A stretch of DNA of 64,000 nt, taken from contig NZ_BMPW01000021.1 in NCBI RefSeq assembly GCF_014647795.1, positions 62,001 to 126,000 of the forward strand, given 5' to 3'. Within the stretch, counting starts at the first letter, position 1; every line of letters starts with the position of its first letter. Position numbers and translations under genes: made by a program. The notes under the pieces were generated by a model that was given only the letters and a program-made list of their open reading frames with translations, made no database searches and was not told the DNA's origin. The DNA comes from Actinoplanes campanulatus. Its GTDB lineage: Bacteria > Actinomycetota > Actinomycetes > Mycobacteriales > Micromonosporaceae. Below are positions 50,006 through 59,123 of the stretch, one piece after another.

Positions 50006-50392
50006 GTGCCCACGGGTCGAGTGAAGTGGTACGACGCGACGAAGGGATTCGGTTTCGTCACCAGTGACGAGGGTGGTGACGTTTTCCTGCCCAAGGGATC
50101 GCTGCCGGCGGGGGTCACCGAGCTGAAGACGGGACAGCGGATCGAGTTCGGCGTCGTCGACAGCCGCAAGGGCGCACAGGCCCTCGGTGTGAAGCTGCTG
50201 GACGCGCCGCCCTCCCTGGCCGAGCTGCGCCGCCGCCCGGCGGACGAGCTGGCCAGCATGATCGAAGACATGATCAAGGTGCTGGAGAGCACGGTGCAGC
50301 CGTCGTTGCAGCGTGGGCGCTACCCCGACAAGAAGACCTCGCTGAAGATCGCGCAGCTGGTGCACGCGGTCGCCCGCGAGTTCGAGATCTAG
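50006..50392 (+). CDS. cold-shock domain protein with C-terminal extension
   Basis: 128 aa from GTG 50006 (TGAGGT upstream). A CSD with both nucleic-acid motifs (KGFGFVT and DVFLPKGSL) spans residues 1-70; the remaining 60 residues are helical (ASMIEDMIKVLESTVQP) and unlike the short CspA type. Binds single-stranded RNA/DNA. This longer type is conserved next to mqnD in several actinobacteria. Confidence 0.85.
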   Translation: MPTGRVKWYDATKGFGFVTSDEGGDVFLPKGSLPAGVTELKTGQRIEFGVVDSRKGAQALGVKLLDAPPSLAELRRRPADELASMIEDMIKVLESTVQPSLQRGRYPDKKTSLKIAQLVHAVAREFEI

Positions 50393-50398
50393 GTTCCG

Positions 50399-51208
50399 CT
50401 ACCGGAAAGACGGCACCGCAGGCGTCAGACCCGCCGCCGCCGCGCGCCCGAGCAGGGCGTCGGCGGCGGCGAGTCCGTCTTCGCCCAGCTCCAGGGTGAA
50501 TTCGTTGACATACAGCTCGATGTGCTGTTTCACCACGGTCGGCTCCATCTCCTGCGCGTTGGTGAGGACGAAGTCCTGGCTGGCGGCCGGGTCGCGCCAG
50601 CCGTGCCGTAGCGACTCGCGGATCCACCCGGTGGCGGCGGCCGGGTCGACCGTGCCGCGCTTGGCGAGGATGGCGCCGAGCGGGATCGGCAGGCCGGTGT
50701 CGGTCTCCCACCACTCGCCGAGGTCGACCAGGGCGGACAGCCCGTACCTCGGATAGGTGAACCGGGCCTCGTGGATCACCAGGCCGGCGTCGAAGCGGCC
50801 CTCGGCCACCCCCGGCATGATCTCGTGGAACGGGACGACCTCGATCCGGGCCGGGCGCTGATCGGCGGCCCAGAGGCGGAACAAAAGGTACGCCGTGGTG
50901 CGGTCACCGGGCACCGCCACGGTCGCGCCGTTGAGGTCGGCGCGGTCCCGGGTCAGCACCAGTGGGCCACAGCCACGCCCGAGCGCGCCCCCGCAGGGCA
51001 GCAGCTCATAGTCGCCGAGCAGCCAGGGCAGTGCCGCGTAACTCACCTTGACCAGGTCGAACCGGCCGTCGAGAGCCGCCGTGTTGGTGACGTCGACGTC
51101 GGCGAAGGTCAGGTCCACCGGCGGGGCGCCGGGCACCAACCCGTGGATCAGCGCGTGGAACACGAAGGTGTCGTTGGGGCACGGGGAGACCGCCAGGGAG
51201 AGCGTCAC
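50399..51208 (-). CDS. mqnD: 1,4-dihydroxy-6-naphthoate synthase (futalosine menaquinone pathway)
   Basis: 269 aa. AVSPCPNDTFVFHALIHG, the substrate-binding DVDVTNTAALDGRFD, VPGDRTTAYLLFRL and FDAGLVIHEARFTY (active-site His) are the MqnD signature in a periplasmic-binding-protein fold. It converts cyclic de-hypoxanthine futalosine to 1,4-dihydroxy-6-naphthoate. mqnB is also in this window (58429), but 7 kb away. Convergent with the cold-shock gene. Confidence 0.92.
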   Translation of the reverse strand: MTLSLAVSPCPNDTFVFHALIHGLVPGAPPVDLTFADVDVTNTAALDGRFDLVKVSYAALPWLLGDYELLPCGGALGRGCGPLVLTRDRADLNGATVAVPGDRTTAYLLFRLWAADQRPARIEVVPFHEIMPGVAEGRFDAGLVIHEARFTYPRYGLSALVDLGEWWETDTGLPIPLGAILAKRGTVDPAAATGWIRESLRHGWRDPAASQDFVLTNAQEMEPTVVKQHIELYVNEFTLELGEDGLAAADALLGRAAAAGLTPAVPSFR

Positions 51209-51331
51209 GCCACAACGCTACTTCTCATCTGCCTCCAGAGAAAAATATTCACGTCTCCCTCTGGCCTCGGAGGTGTGACCGTTCTTACACTCCGCCTTGT
51301 CGGATCAAATGATCTACCAAGGGGGTGCCGC

Positions 51332-53344
51332 GTGGCTCGTTCGCTGGTCGCCGGCGTCCTGGTGCTCGGCCTCGTCGGTGGGCTGCCCGCGCCCGCCTAC
51401 GGAGCCGCGAACTGGGCGCCGGCAAACGATCTCGAGGGTGCGTGCGTCACCCTCAAGACCTCGAACAGGTACGTCTTCAAGGACAGCGTCGGGTACGGGT
51501 TCACCAGCACCGCGTCGAGCGCCGAGAAGTTCCGCTTCGAGGCCACCCAGCTCGGCCGCTACCAGGTGCGCGACTCGACCGGCGCCCCGATCTATCAGAG
51601 CGTCCTCGGCTGGGTCTGGGCCGGCTCCGAGTACGGCGACCGCGCCGACTGGACGGTCAGCGCCGCCGACGGCCAGTACCGGCTGGTGTCCACGGCCACC
51701 GGGCAGCAGATGGGCAACTACCTGGGCGGCCTCGGCGCCGGCGGCTCCACCTTCGTGCTCACCCCGGCGACCGGTTGCGCCTCGATCCCGGACATCGCCA
51801 CCGGCGTGAGCGGCACCCCGGCCGCCGGCGTCGACGCGCAGGGCCGGCTGGTCGGCTGGATCGACGCGCACGCCCACATCACGGCGGCGGAAGCGTTCGG
51901 CGGGTCGCTGCACTGCGGGGACGCCTACGCCGCCGGCGGCGCCCCGGTCGCGCTGAAAGGCTGTGCCTCGCACGCCACTCTCGGCTGGGGCGCCCTGCTG
52001 GAGGCCATCATCGCGGGCACCGACCCGATCAGCTCGGCCGAGGACGGCTGGCCCACCTTCGGCGACTGGCCGCAGCACGACACGATGCTGCACGAGGCGT
52101 CCTACTTCCGCAGCCTGGAACGGGCCTGGCAGTCCGGCCAGCGGGTGCTCAACGTGCTGCTGGTGGCCAACCGGGTGATCTGCGGGCTGACCGCGGAGCA
52201 CACCTCCTGCGACGAGATGGACCAGATCAGGGCACAGTCCACCTATCTCCGGAAGATGCAGGACTACGTGGACGCCCGCAGCGGCGGCCCGGGTAGGGGC
52301 TGGTTCCGCCTGGCCACCACCCCGGAACAGGTCCGGCAGATCGCCGCGCAGGGCAAGCTCGCGGTCACCATCGGCGTGGAGAACTCGGAGATCTTCGGCT
52401 GCCGAGAGGTCAAGGGCGTGCCGCAGTGCACCACGGCCGACATCGACGCCGGGCTCGACGAGCTGGAGAGCATGGGTGTCAGCGGCTTCTACCCGGTGCA
52501 CAAGTTCGACAACGCGTTCGGCGGCACCCGTTTCGACGAGGGCGTCACCGGCGCGGCCGTCAACGTCGGCAACCTGATCTCCACCGGCCACTGGTGGCAG
52601 GCGACCAGCTGCACCGGGCCGTCCGACAACGAGCAGCCGCTGGTCAGCGACGACATCGCCAAGCTGCTCGCACTCGGGATCAGCCTGCCGGCCGGGACGG
52701 TCCTGCCGGTCTACCCGAGCGGGAAGATCTGCAACACGCGCGGCTTGACCGAGCTCGGCACGTACCTCGTCGAAGCGATGATGGCCCGCGGCATGATCAT
52801 CCACCTCGACCACATGGGGGTGAAGACCGCGTCGGCGGTCCTCGATCTCGCCGAGCGGGCCGGCTACCCGGGCGTCACCTCGGTGCACACCTGGTCCGAC
52901 CCCTCCATGGTCAACCGCCTCCTCGGGCTCGGCGGGTTCGTGGCCAGCTACGCGTTCTCGGCCACCGACGACGGTCAGGGCACCGGCACCTTCCTCGACG
53001 AATGGCGCACCCATCGGGCCCTCGCCAACGGCTCCAAGATCACCGGGTACGGCGTGGGCACCGACGTGAACGGGCTGGGCACGCAGGCCGCGCCCCGTCT
53101 GAACGCCGGATCCAGCCCGCTCACCTACCCGTTCACCGCGGTCAACGGCACCACCGTCACCCGGCAGGTCTACGGCACCCGCACCTTCGACCTCAACACC
53201 GACGGCGTCGCCCAGTACGGCCTCTACGCCGACTGGGTCACCGACCTGATCAACCAGGCCGGATCCGACGGGCCGCTGCTCCGGTCGCAGTTGCTGAGCG
53301 GCGCCGAGGCGTACACGGTGATGTGGGAAAGGGCGCGTGCGTGA
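51332..53344 (+). CDS. secreted metal-dependent hydrolase (membrane dipeptidase/amidohydrolase-like), 670 aa
   Basis: GTG 51332 behind GGGGG. Signal peptide (ARSLVAGVLVLGLVGGLPAPAYGA), then a beta-trefoil- or fascin-like module (about residues 30-150: KTSNRYVFKDSVGYGF, YQVRDSTGAPIYQS), then the catalytic TIM-barrel with DAHAHIT (near residue 176), HKFDNAFGGT, IHLDHMGVK and VTSVHTWSDP. Metal ligands look complete. An extracellular peptidase-type enzyme of the M19/amidohydrolase kind; substrate unknown. GTGA overlap with the MFS gene. Confidence 0.75.
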   Translation: MARSLVAGVLVLGLVGGLPAPAYGAANWAPANDLEGACVTLKTSNRYVFKDSVGYGFTSTASSAEKFRFEATQLGRYQVRDSTGAPIYQSVLGWVWAGSEYGDRADWTVSAADGQYRLVSTATGQQMGNYLGGLGAGGSTFVLTPATGCASIPDIATGVSGTPAAGVDAQGRLVGWIDAHAHITAAEAFGGSLHCGDAYAAGGAPVALKGCASHATLGWGALLEAIIAGTDPISSAEDGWPTFGDWPQHDTMLHEASYFRSLERAWQSGQRVLNVLLVANRVICGLTAEHTSCDEMDQIRAQSTYLRKMQDYVDARSGGPGRGWFRLATTPEQVRQIAAQGKLAVTIGVENSEIFGCREVKGVPQCTTADIDAGLDELESMGVSGFYPVHKFDNAFGGTRFDEGVTGAAVNVGNLISTGHWWQATSCTGPSDNEQPLVSDDIAKLLALGISLPAGTVLPVYPSGKICNTRGLTELGTYLVEAMMARGMIIHLDHMGVKTASAVLDLAERAGYPGVTSVHTWSDPSMVNRLLGLGGFVASYAFSATDDGQGTGTFLDEWRTHRALANGSKITGYGVGTDVNGLGTQAAPRLNAGSSPLTYPFTAVNGTTVTRQVYGTRTFDLNTDGVAQYGLYADWVTDLINQAGSDGPLLRSQLLSGAEAYTVMWERARA

Positions 53345-54516
53345 CCCTTGTCGAGGCGCGCGTGGGCCGTCGCTGGATGACGGCCTACGCGCTGGCCATG
53401 ATCGGGATCGCGGCCGGCTGGTTCGGGCCGATCCAGATCCTGCTGCCCGAACAGGCCGCCCGCCTCGCCGGTGACGACGGTAAGGAGGCGCTGCTCGCCC
53501 TGGTCACGGCCTGGGGAGCGGCGGCCTCCATGGTCGCCAACCCGCTGTGGGGGATCCTCTCCGACCGGCTGCGGGCCCGCCGGCCGATCTTCCTGGCCGG
53601 AACCGTCACCGGGGTCGCCGGACTGCTCGTGCTCTCCGGCGCGGACACCACCGGCACCATGGCCACCGGCTGGATCCTCGTCCAGGTCGGGCTGAACGGG
53701 CCGCTCGCCGCACTCGCCGCGATGATCGGCGACCGGGTGCCGGAGAACCAGCGCGGCACGGTCGGCGCCCTCTTCGGGGTGGCCCAGATCGTCGGCGTGG
53801 TGCTCGGCACCGCCATCGCGGTCGCCGTCGGCGCCGGCTCGTGGGGCTACGTCGCGGTGGCGATCGCTGTCCCGGCGCTCGGCGGGGCGCTGCTGCTCGT
53901 CTACCGGGACGTACCGGTGGTCTCCGCCCGCGAGCGGATCCACTGGGCGTGGCCGGGCGGGCAGTTCGCCTGGGCCTGGCTGATCCGTTTCCTGCTCAAC
54001 CTGGTCAACGCCCTGGTCCTGGTCTACCTGCTCTACTACCTGTCGGACCGGGTGCGCGTCGGCGACGCGGCCACCTGGGTGCTCATCGTGACCGTCGTCA
54101 ACGTGCTCTTCGCGGGCATCGCCGGATTCGCCGGGGGAGTGCTGTCCGACCGCTGGGAACGGCGCAAGGTCTTCGTTGCGGCCGGCGCGGTCCTGCTCGC
54201 CCTCGGCACCGCGCTGATGGCCCTGGTCCCCGTCGTGCCGGTGGTCATCGGGGCGTCGGTGCTGGTCGGGGTCGGCTGGGGCGCCTACATCGCGGTCGAC
54301 ATGGCGGTCATGACCCACGTCCTGCCGGACGCCGAGACCCGCGCCACCATGCTCGGCGTCGCCAACGTCGCCGGAACCCTGCCGCAACTGCTCGCCCCGG
54401 TGCTGGCCGCGCCGATCGTCACCGGCCTCGGCGGCTATCCCACCCTCTACCTGCTCACCGCCGCCATCGCGCTGGCCGCGCTGGCGCTCCTGCCCCGCCT
54501 GCGGGCGCTGCGCTGA
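53341..54516 (+). CDS. MFS transporter
   Basis: 391 aa, GTGA-coupled to the secreted hydrolase. Twelve helices; MFS loop motifs GILSDRLRARRPIFL after helix 2 and GGVLSDRWERRKVFV after helix 8. Position between a secreted hydrolase and a cytoplasmic GH1 enzyme suggests uptake of a glycoside or peptide product, but this is inference from order alone. Confidence 0.82.
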   Translation: MTLVEARVGRRWMTAYALAMIGIAAGWFGPIQILLPEQAARLAGDDGKEALLALVTAWGAAASMVANPLWGILSDRLRARRPIFLAGTVTGVAGLLVLSGADTTGTMATGWILVQVGLNGPLAALAAMIGDRVPENQRGTVGALFGVAQIVGVVLGTAIAVAVGAGSWGYVAVAIAVPALGGALLLVYRDVPVVSARERIHWAWPGGQFAWAWLIRFLLNLVNALVLVYLLYYLSDRVRVGDAATWVLIVTVVNVLFAGIAGFAGGVLSDRWERRKVFVAAGAVLLALGTALMALVPVVPVVIGASVLVGVGWGAYIAVDMAVMTHVLPDAETRATMLGVANVAGTLPQLLAPVLAAPIVTGLGGYPTLYLLTAAIALAALALLPRLRALR

Positions 54517-54527
54517 AAGGAAACACC

Positions 54528-55880
54528 GTGTACCCCCAGTTCCCACCCGGTTTCCGGTTCGGCATGTCCACCTCGGCGTACCAGATCGAGGGCGCGGCCG
54601 ACGCGGGCGGCAAGGGCCCGAGCATCTGGGACACCTTCACCGCCCGCCCCGGAGCCGTCCGGCACGGCCAGGACGCCCGGGTGGCGAGCGACCACTACCA
54701 CCGGTACGCCTCGGACGTCGACCTCATCGCCGAGGCCGGTGTGCACGACTACCGGTTCTCGTTCTCCTGGCCCCGGGTGCTCGCCGGTGACCTCGACTTC
54801 TACGACCGGCTCGTGGACAGGCTGCTCGCCTCCGGGGTCCGCCCGATGCCGACGCTCTACCACTGGGACCTGCCGCAGGAACTGGAGGACGCCGGCGGCT
54901 GGATGAACCGGGACACCGCGCACCGGCTCGCCGACCACGCCAGTGCCCTCGTGCTGTGCCTCGGCGACCGGGTCCGGGACTGGATCACCATGAACGAGAT
55001 GAACGTGCACACCCTGTACGGGTACGCGCTCGCCGACCACGCCCCGGCCCGCGGACTCGGACTGGGCGCCCTGCCGGCGGCGCACCACCAGTTGCTCGCG
55101 CACGGGCTGGCGGTGCAGGTCCTGCGTACCCACGGGGCCGGGTCCATCGGGGTCGCGCAGCAGCACTTCCCGGTCACGGCGGCCAGTGACGATCCGGCCG
55201 ACGTCGAGGCGGCGGCGATCTTCTCGGCGCTCACCAACTGGACCTTCTCCGACCCGATTCTGCTCGGCGACTATCCGGACGAGCTGATCCGGGCCGGAGT
55301 CGGGGTGCCGGAGGCCCAGCTCGACCGGGACCTCGAACTGATCCGGGCGCGGCTCGACTTCTACGGGGTCAACTACTACGAGCCCACGATGATCGAGGCG
55401 CCGAAGGCGGGGAAGGACTACTCCGGTGTGCTCGAAGTGGACATCCCGGCGGACATGCCGTTCTCGCCGGTGCCGGTCAAGAGCGACGAGCGGACCGACT
55501 TCGGGTGGGCCGTCGTGCCGGCCGGGCTCACCGACATCCTCGTGACGCTGCGCGACCGGTACCCGGACCTGCCTCCGGTGATCATCACGGAGAACGGGGC
55601 GTCGTTCCACGACTCGCCGCCCGGGCCGGACGGCCGGGTCCACGACGAGCGGCGAATCTCCTACCTGGACGCGCACCTGCGTGCGGTCTCGGACGCGATC
55701 ACCGCCGGGGTACGGGTGGACGGATACTACGTCTGGTCGGCGATCGACAACTTCGAGTGGGCCGCGGGGTACGACGAACGCTTCGGGCTCATTTACGTTG
55801 ATTTTTCGACGCTTGAGCGTACAAAAAAGGATTCTTGGTTCTGGTATCGGGATCTGATCGCGGCTCAGCCACGCAACTGA
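54528..55880 (+). CDS. glycoside hydrolase family 1 (beta-glucosidase type)
   Basis: 450 aa from GTG 54528 with GAAAGGA. GH1 landmarks: FRFGMSTSAYQIEGA, HWDLPQELED, the acid/base E157 in WITMNEMNV (the common TxNEP has Met for Pro here), NYYEPTMI, the nucleophile E355 in IITENGAS, and WSAIDNFEWAAGYDERFGL. No signal peptide, so cytoplasmic. Cleaves beta-glycosides delivered by a transporter, probably the preceding MFS protein. Its 3' end overlaps the convergent TetR gene by 16 bases. Confidence 0.92.
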   Translation: MYPQFPPGFRFGMSTSAYQIEGAADAGGKGPSIWDTFTARPGAVRHGQDARVASDHYHRYASDVDLIAEAGVHDYRFSFSWPRVLAGDLDFYDRLVDRLLASGVRPMPTLYHWDLPQELEDAGGWMNRDTAHRLADHASALVLCLGDRVRDWITMNEMNVHTLYGYALADHAPARGLGLGALPAAHHQLLAHGLAVQVLRTHGAGSIGVAQQHFPVTAASDDPADVEAAAIFSALTNWTFSDPILLGDYPDELIRAGVGVPEAQLDRDLELIRARLDFYGVNYYEPTMIEAPKAGKDYSGVLEVDIPADMPFSPVPVKSDERTDFGWAVVPAGLTDILVTLRDRYPDLPPVIITENGASFHDSPPGPDGRVHDERRISYLDAHLRAVSDAITAGVRVDGYYVWSAIDNFEWAAGYDERFGLIYVDFSTLERTKKDSWFWYRDLIAAQPRN

Positions 55881-56461
55881 TCAGTGAATGTGGTGGCGAG
55901 GCGGGACAGCCGCTCGGCGCGTCCCTCCTCCGCCCAGCCGTCCACCAGGCTGAGCAGGGTGCTGCCCTCGACCAGGATGATGAAATCGTCGATCACGGCC
56001 TCGTCGTCGACCCCCGCGCGCAGCTCGCCCAACTCGCGCGCCTCGCGCAGGCAGGTCCGCAGGTGGCCGCGGATCTCCCGGTGCGAGGCACGGCGTGACT
56101 CGGCCAGCCGCGGATGCGACAGCGCCGCCCCGGCGAAGGCCACGTTCACATGCGCGTCGGCGGCCCGCTCCTCGTCGATCGGCAGCACCGCCTCCAGGGC
56201 GGCGCGCAACGCGTCCAGCCCGAACAGGTCACCACCGATCCGGAAGGCGCGCTCCACGATCCGGTCGTAGACCGCCCGCTGCGCGGCCACCAGGATGTCG
56301 TCCTTGCCGCCCAGGAAGTGGGCCAGCACGCTGAGCGAACAACCCGCCTCGTCGGCGATCGCCCGGGTGGTGGTGCCCTCGACACCGCGCGCCCGGACCA
56401 CACGCCACGCCGCCGCCAGCAGCTCCGCCCGCCTCAGGTCGTGATCCACCAGCTTCGGCAC
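55865..56461 (-). CDS. TetR-family transcriptional regulator
   Basis: 198 aa. An N-terminal HTH (residues about 10-58: RAELLAAAWRVVRARGVEG, RAIADEAGCSLSVLAHFLGGKDDI) and a helical ligand domain. It lies downstream of an MFS gene on the same strand and tail-to-tail with the GH1 gene; either could be its target. No operator is obvious in the 38-bp repeat region upstream of it. Confidence 0.9.
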   Translation of the reverse strand: MPKLVDHDLRRAELLAAAWRVVRARGVEGTTTRAIADEAGCSLSVLAHFLGGKDDILVAAQRAVYDRIVERAFRIGGDLFGLDALRAALEAVLPIDEERAADAHVNVAFAGAALSHPRLAESRRASHREIRGHLRTCLREARELGELRAGVDDEAVIDDFIILVEGSTLLSLVDGWAEEGRAERLSRLATTFTDQLRG

Positions 56462-56500
56462 GGCGCCAGCTTATGCCTCTGCTGCCGCCCACCGCCGGTC

Positions 56501-56652
56501 CGGCGGCCTTTGTCCACCGCTGGCGCGGTCAGCGTCAGGCCGGCGCTTCGTCGACCGTCGGCGCGGTCACCTTCAGACCGGCGCCTTGTCGACTGCTGGC
56601 GTGGTCGGCGTCAGGCCAGCGCCTTGTCGACCGTCGGCGCGGTCACCGTCAG
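56501..56652. repeat. four tandem 38-bp units at the 3' end of an MFS gene
   Basis: Units 56501-56538, 56539-56576, 56577-56614 and 56615-56652 each follow the consensus GCCGGCGCCTTGTCGACCGT + CGGCGCGGTCACCGTCAG. The last unit codes for the C-terminal end of the minus-strand MFS protein (TVTAPTVDKALA) and the stop lies in the next unit, so the array is made of copies of the gene's own terminus. On the minus strand a TGA recurs in the units after it. Confidence 0.8.
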
Positions 56653-57807
56653 GTTGGCCAGACGGCGGGCCAGCGGCAGGGTCGCGATCACCGCAACCAC
56701 CGGGATCAGGAACGCCCAGCGCAACCCGATCGGTTCGGACAGTGTCCCGATCAGCACCGCCCCGCCCAGCGCGCCGCCGTAGTTGAACAGATTCACCTTC
56801 GCGATCACCTCGTCGCTGCTGGCCAGAGCCGCCTCACCGGCCGCGCTGAAGGCCAGCGGCACCAGCACGCCGACCCCGATGCCGGCGATCGCGAACCCGG
56901 CCACCGCGGCGCCCACCGCCGGCAGCACGACCACAAGACCGCAGCCCACACCGCACACCACCAGGGAACCGATCGCGAGCGGCACCCGCCCGGCCCGCGG
57001 CGTCATGTGGTCGGCCACCAGCCGGCTGACCAGCACCGCACCCTGGTAGGCGGCGTACCCGAGCGGCGCCACCGAGGCGGCCGCGGCCAGCGAGTCCTTC
57101 AGATAGACCGAACTCCACGTGCTGACCGCCGAGTCCACCAGGAACGCCGTGAAGATCAACATCCCGCAGACCACCACGATCCTGCGTACGCCCTGACCGC
57201 CCCCGGCATGCGCGACCGCGGACCGCAGGGTGCGCCCCGGCTCGAACAGCCGCCAGCCCACCAGCCCCACGACGATCGCGAACAGCGCCGCCACCGCCAC
57301 CGCCACGGCCGCCCCCACGCCGCCGGCCAGCACCGCCGACATGAGCAGCGCCGCCGCGATGGCCGCGGCCGTGTAGGCGGCGAAGAGCCGGCTCATCACA
57401 CTGCGCCCGAGGCGGGCCTGCACCAGCACACCCTGCATGCTCAGCGAGGCGTCCACCGCGCCCAGGCCCACCCCGTAGGCGAGCAGGATGGCCGCGAACA
57501 CCGCGTTCGGTGACCGGAAGGTGGTCCCGGCCAGGCCCAGACCGACGATCAGGAGGCCGGAGGCGAGCGCGTACCGGCTGCCCCACCGGGCGGCGATCCG
57601 GTCAGCCAGCACCGAGCCGCCCGCCGCCGCGACGCACACCAGCAGCAGGATCGCCGAAACGAACGTGTCGTCGATGCCCTGACGGTCCTTGAACTCCGGC
57701 AGCGCCGTCACGACCGTCGCGTAGCCGAGCCCTTGCGCGGCATATCCGGCGCCGATCAGCCGGGCCCGGGCTCCCGCCGACATTGCGGTGCCGCTGACGT
57801 CGTTCAT
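56611..57807 (-). CDS. MFS transporter, 398 aa
   Basis: ATG 57807. Twelve predicted membrane helices; AYAAQGLGYATVVTALPEF, DRIAARWGSRYAL after helix 2 and VADHMTPRAGRVPLAIG after helix 8. Similar in build to the 30644 transporter. Its terminal codons lie within the 38-bp repeat array. Probably cotranscribed with the TetR gene behind it, although 150 bases and the array lie between. Confidence 0.82.
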   Translation of the reverse strand: MNDVSGTAMSAGARARLIGAGYAAQGLGYATVVTALPEFKDRQGIDDTFVSAILLLVCVAAAGGSVLADRIAARWGSRYALASGLLIVGLGLAGTTFRSPNAVFAAILLAYGVGLGAVDASLSMQGVLVQARLGRSVMSRLFAAYTAAAIAAALLMSAVLAGGVGAAVAVAVAALFAIVVGLVGWRLFEPGRTLRSAVAHAGGGQGVRRIVVVCGMLIFTAFLVDSAVSTWSSVYLKDSLAAAASVAPLGYAAYQGAVLVSRLVADHMTPRAGRVPLAIGSLVVCGVGCGLVVVLPAVGAAVAGFAIAGIGVGVLVPLAFSAAGEAALASSDEVIAKVNLFNYGGALGGAVLIGTLSEPIGLRWAFLIPVVAVIATLPLARRLANLTVTAPTVDKALA

Positions 57808-58060
57808 CGAGCCTCGCTTCGGAGTCGGCGGCGGTGTTCCCGGTCACATCCTTCGTTCAGCGCAGCATGCCGCCCACGGCCCCCGACGGCAACAGTGTCG
57901 ATGTAAATGATCCACTCGGCGGCCCTCACGATCAGGATCCGGGAAGCCCGCGATCAGGTCACTTCCCTGCAAACCGCCACACTTCTCCGGTACGGCCCGC
58001 GCAGCCCCGAGACACCCCAGCCCCTGCCGTTCCGTCAGCGCTGTCGCGCGCCCACCCAAA
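57808..58060. other. gene-free leader region before the 63-bp array
   Basis: No convincing gene in 57808-58060. It should carry the promoter of the minus-strand MFS gene (start 57807). Above 58060 the 63-bp repeat array begins. I see no clear -10/-35 pair. Confidence 0.45.
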
Positions 58061-58360
58061 GCAGCCCTCCCGGCCAGCCGGTCCTCCCCGGCTGGTTCTG
58101 AGTGCTGTTTCGTGTCGCTCGGAACAGCTCTTCCGGCCAGCCGGTCCTCCCCGGCTGGTTCTCAGTGCTGTCTCGTGCCGCTTGAGACAGCTCTCATGGC
58201 CAGCTGGTGGTTCGCGGCTGGTTCTGTACTGTCTCGTGCCGCTCGAGACAGCCCTCCCGGCCAGCTCGTGCTTCTTGGCTGGTTCTCAGTGCTGTCTGTC
58301 TCGCGGGGTTGAGGCAGCCCCCACGGCCGGCCGGTGGGGCTTGGTCGGCTGGCCGTGCTG
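58061..58360. repeat. imperfect tandem array of about 63-bp units
   Basis: Units begin at 58061, 58124, 58187, 58248 and 58314 (lengths 63, 63, 61, 66, partial). Shared words are CAGC(C/T)CTC, GGCCAGC, GGCTGGTTCT(C/G)AGTGCTGT and CTCGTGCCGCT(C/T)GAG. Divergence grows towards the mqnB side. No frame is open and conserved through it, so it is a DNA-level or RNA-level repeat. Confidence 0.75.
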
Positions 58361-58428
58361 TTCAGGGATGCGGGGCCGTCCGTTGAGGGGCAGGAGGGCG
58401 GGCTTCGGCGTACCGGGGAGGGTTTTGA

Positions 58429-59061
58429 TCAAGGGAGTGCGTTGAGGGCCGGAGTGGCGGCGCGGAGGGCGGCGAACGCGTCGGCCAGGCGCCAGGCGGC
58501 GCGGTCGCGGGGGCCGACCGGGTTGGAGACGGCGCGGAGTTCGGCGAAGGGCAGGCCGGCTCCGGATGCGGCGACGGCGACGCCGTACCCCTCCATCGCC
58601 TCCGCCGCCGCGAGGGGGAAGCGGGTGGCCAGGCGGTCGGCGGTCTCCGCCGTGCCGGTGACCGTGGCGAGGGTGAGGATCTCGCCGGGGATCGCCTCGG
58701 GCAGGGCGGTCCCCAGGGCCTTGACAAGGGTGGGATCGGCGTCGAGGGCGCTGCTGCCGAAGCCGAGCTCCTCGATCGGGAGGAAACCGTCAGGGGATTC
58801 GGCACCCAGGTCGGCGGCGATGCTGCGGGTGGCGATCACCAGGCTGCCGACCGGGGCCCGGCCGGGGAAACCGCCCGCGATGCCGGCGCTGAGCACCGCG
58901 CGGTAGTGGCCGGTGGCGAGCAGGCGGGCGGTCCCGGCGGCGGCGGCGGCTGGCCCGACGCCTACGGCCTCGACCACGGCACGGTCCGGGTCGAGGTGGG
59001 CGCGGAAGGCATCGGCCTCGGCGGCCACCGCGGTCACGATCAGGAGGGGGTACGCGGTCAC
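58429..59061 (-). CDS. mqnB: futalosine hydrolase (menaquinone biosynthesis)
   Basis: 210 aa. Nucleosidase fold: LIVTAVAAEADAF, VGVGPAAAAAGTARLL, VLSAGIAGGFPGRAPVGSLV (phosphorylase/nucleosidase Gly loop), EAMEGYGVAVAA (catalytic Glu region) and RAVSNPVGPRDR. It releases hypoxanthine from futalosine upstream of MqnC/MqnD. No other mqn gene is adjacent. Repeat arrays flank it on both sides. Confidence 0.9.
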   Translation of the reverse strand: MTAYPLLIVTAVAAEADAFRAHLDPDRAVVEAVGVGPAAAAAGTARLLATGHYRAVLSAGIAGGFPGRAPVGSLVIATRSIAADLGAESPDGFLPIEELGFGSSALDADPTLVKALGTALPEAIPGEILTLATVTGTAETADRLATRFPLAAAEAMEGYGVAVAASGAGLPFAELRAVSNPVGPRDRAAWRLADAFAALRAATPALNALP

Positions 59062-59123
59062 AGGTCCTCGCCGTTCACCGGATCAGTCTCGTGCGGTCTG
59101 CAGCGTTTCGCCAAGTCGGGATC

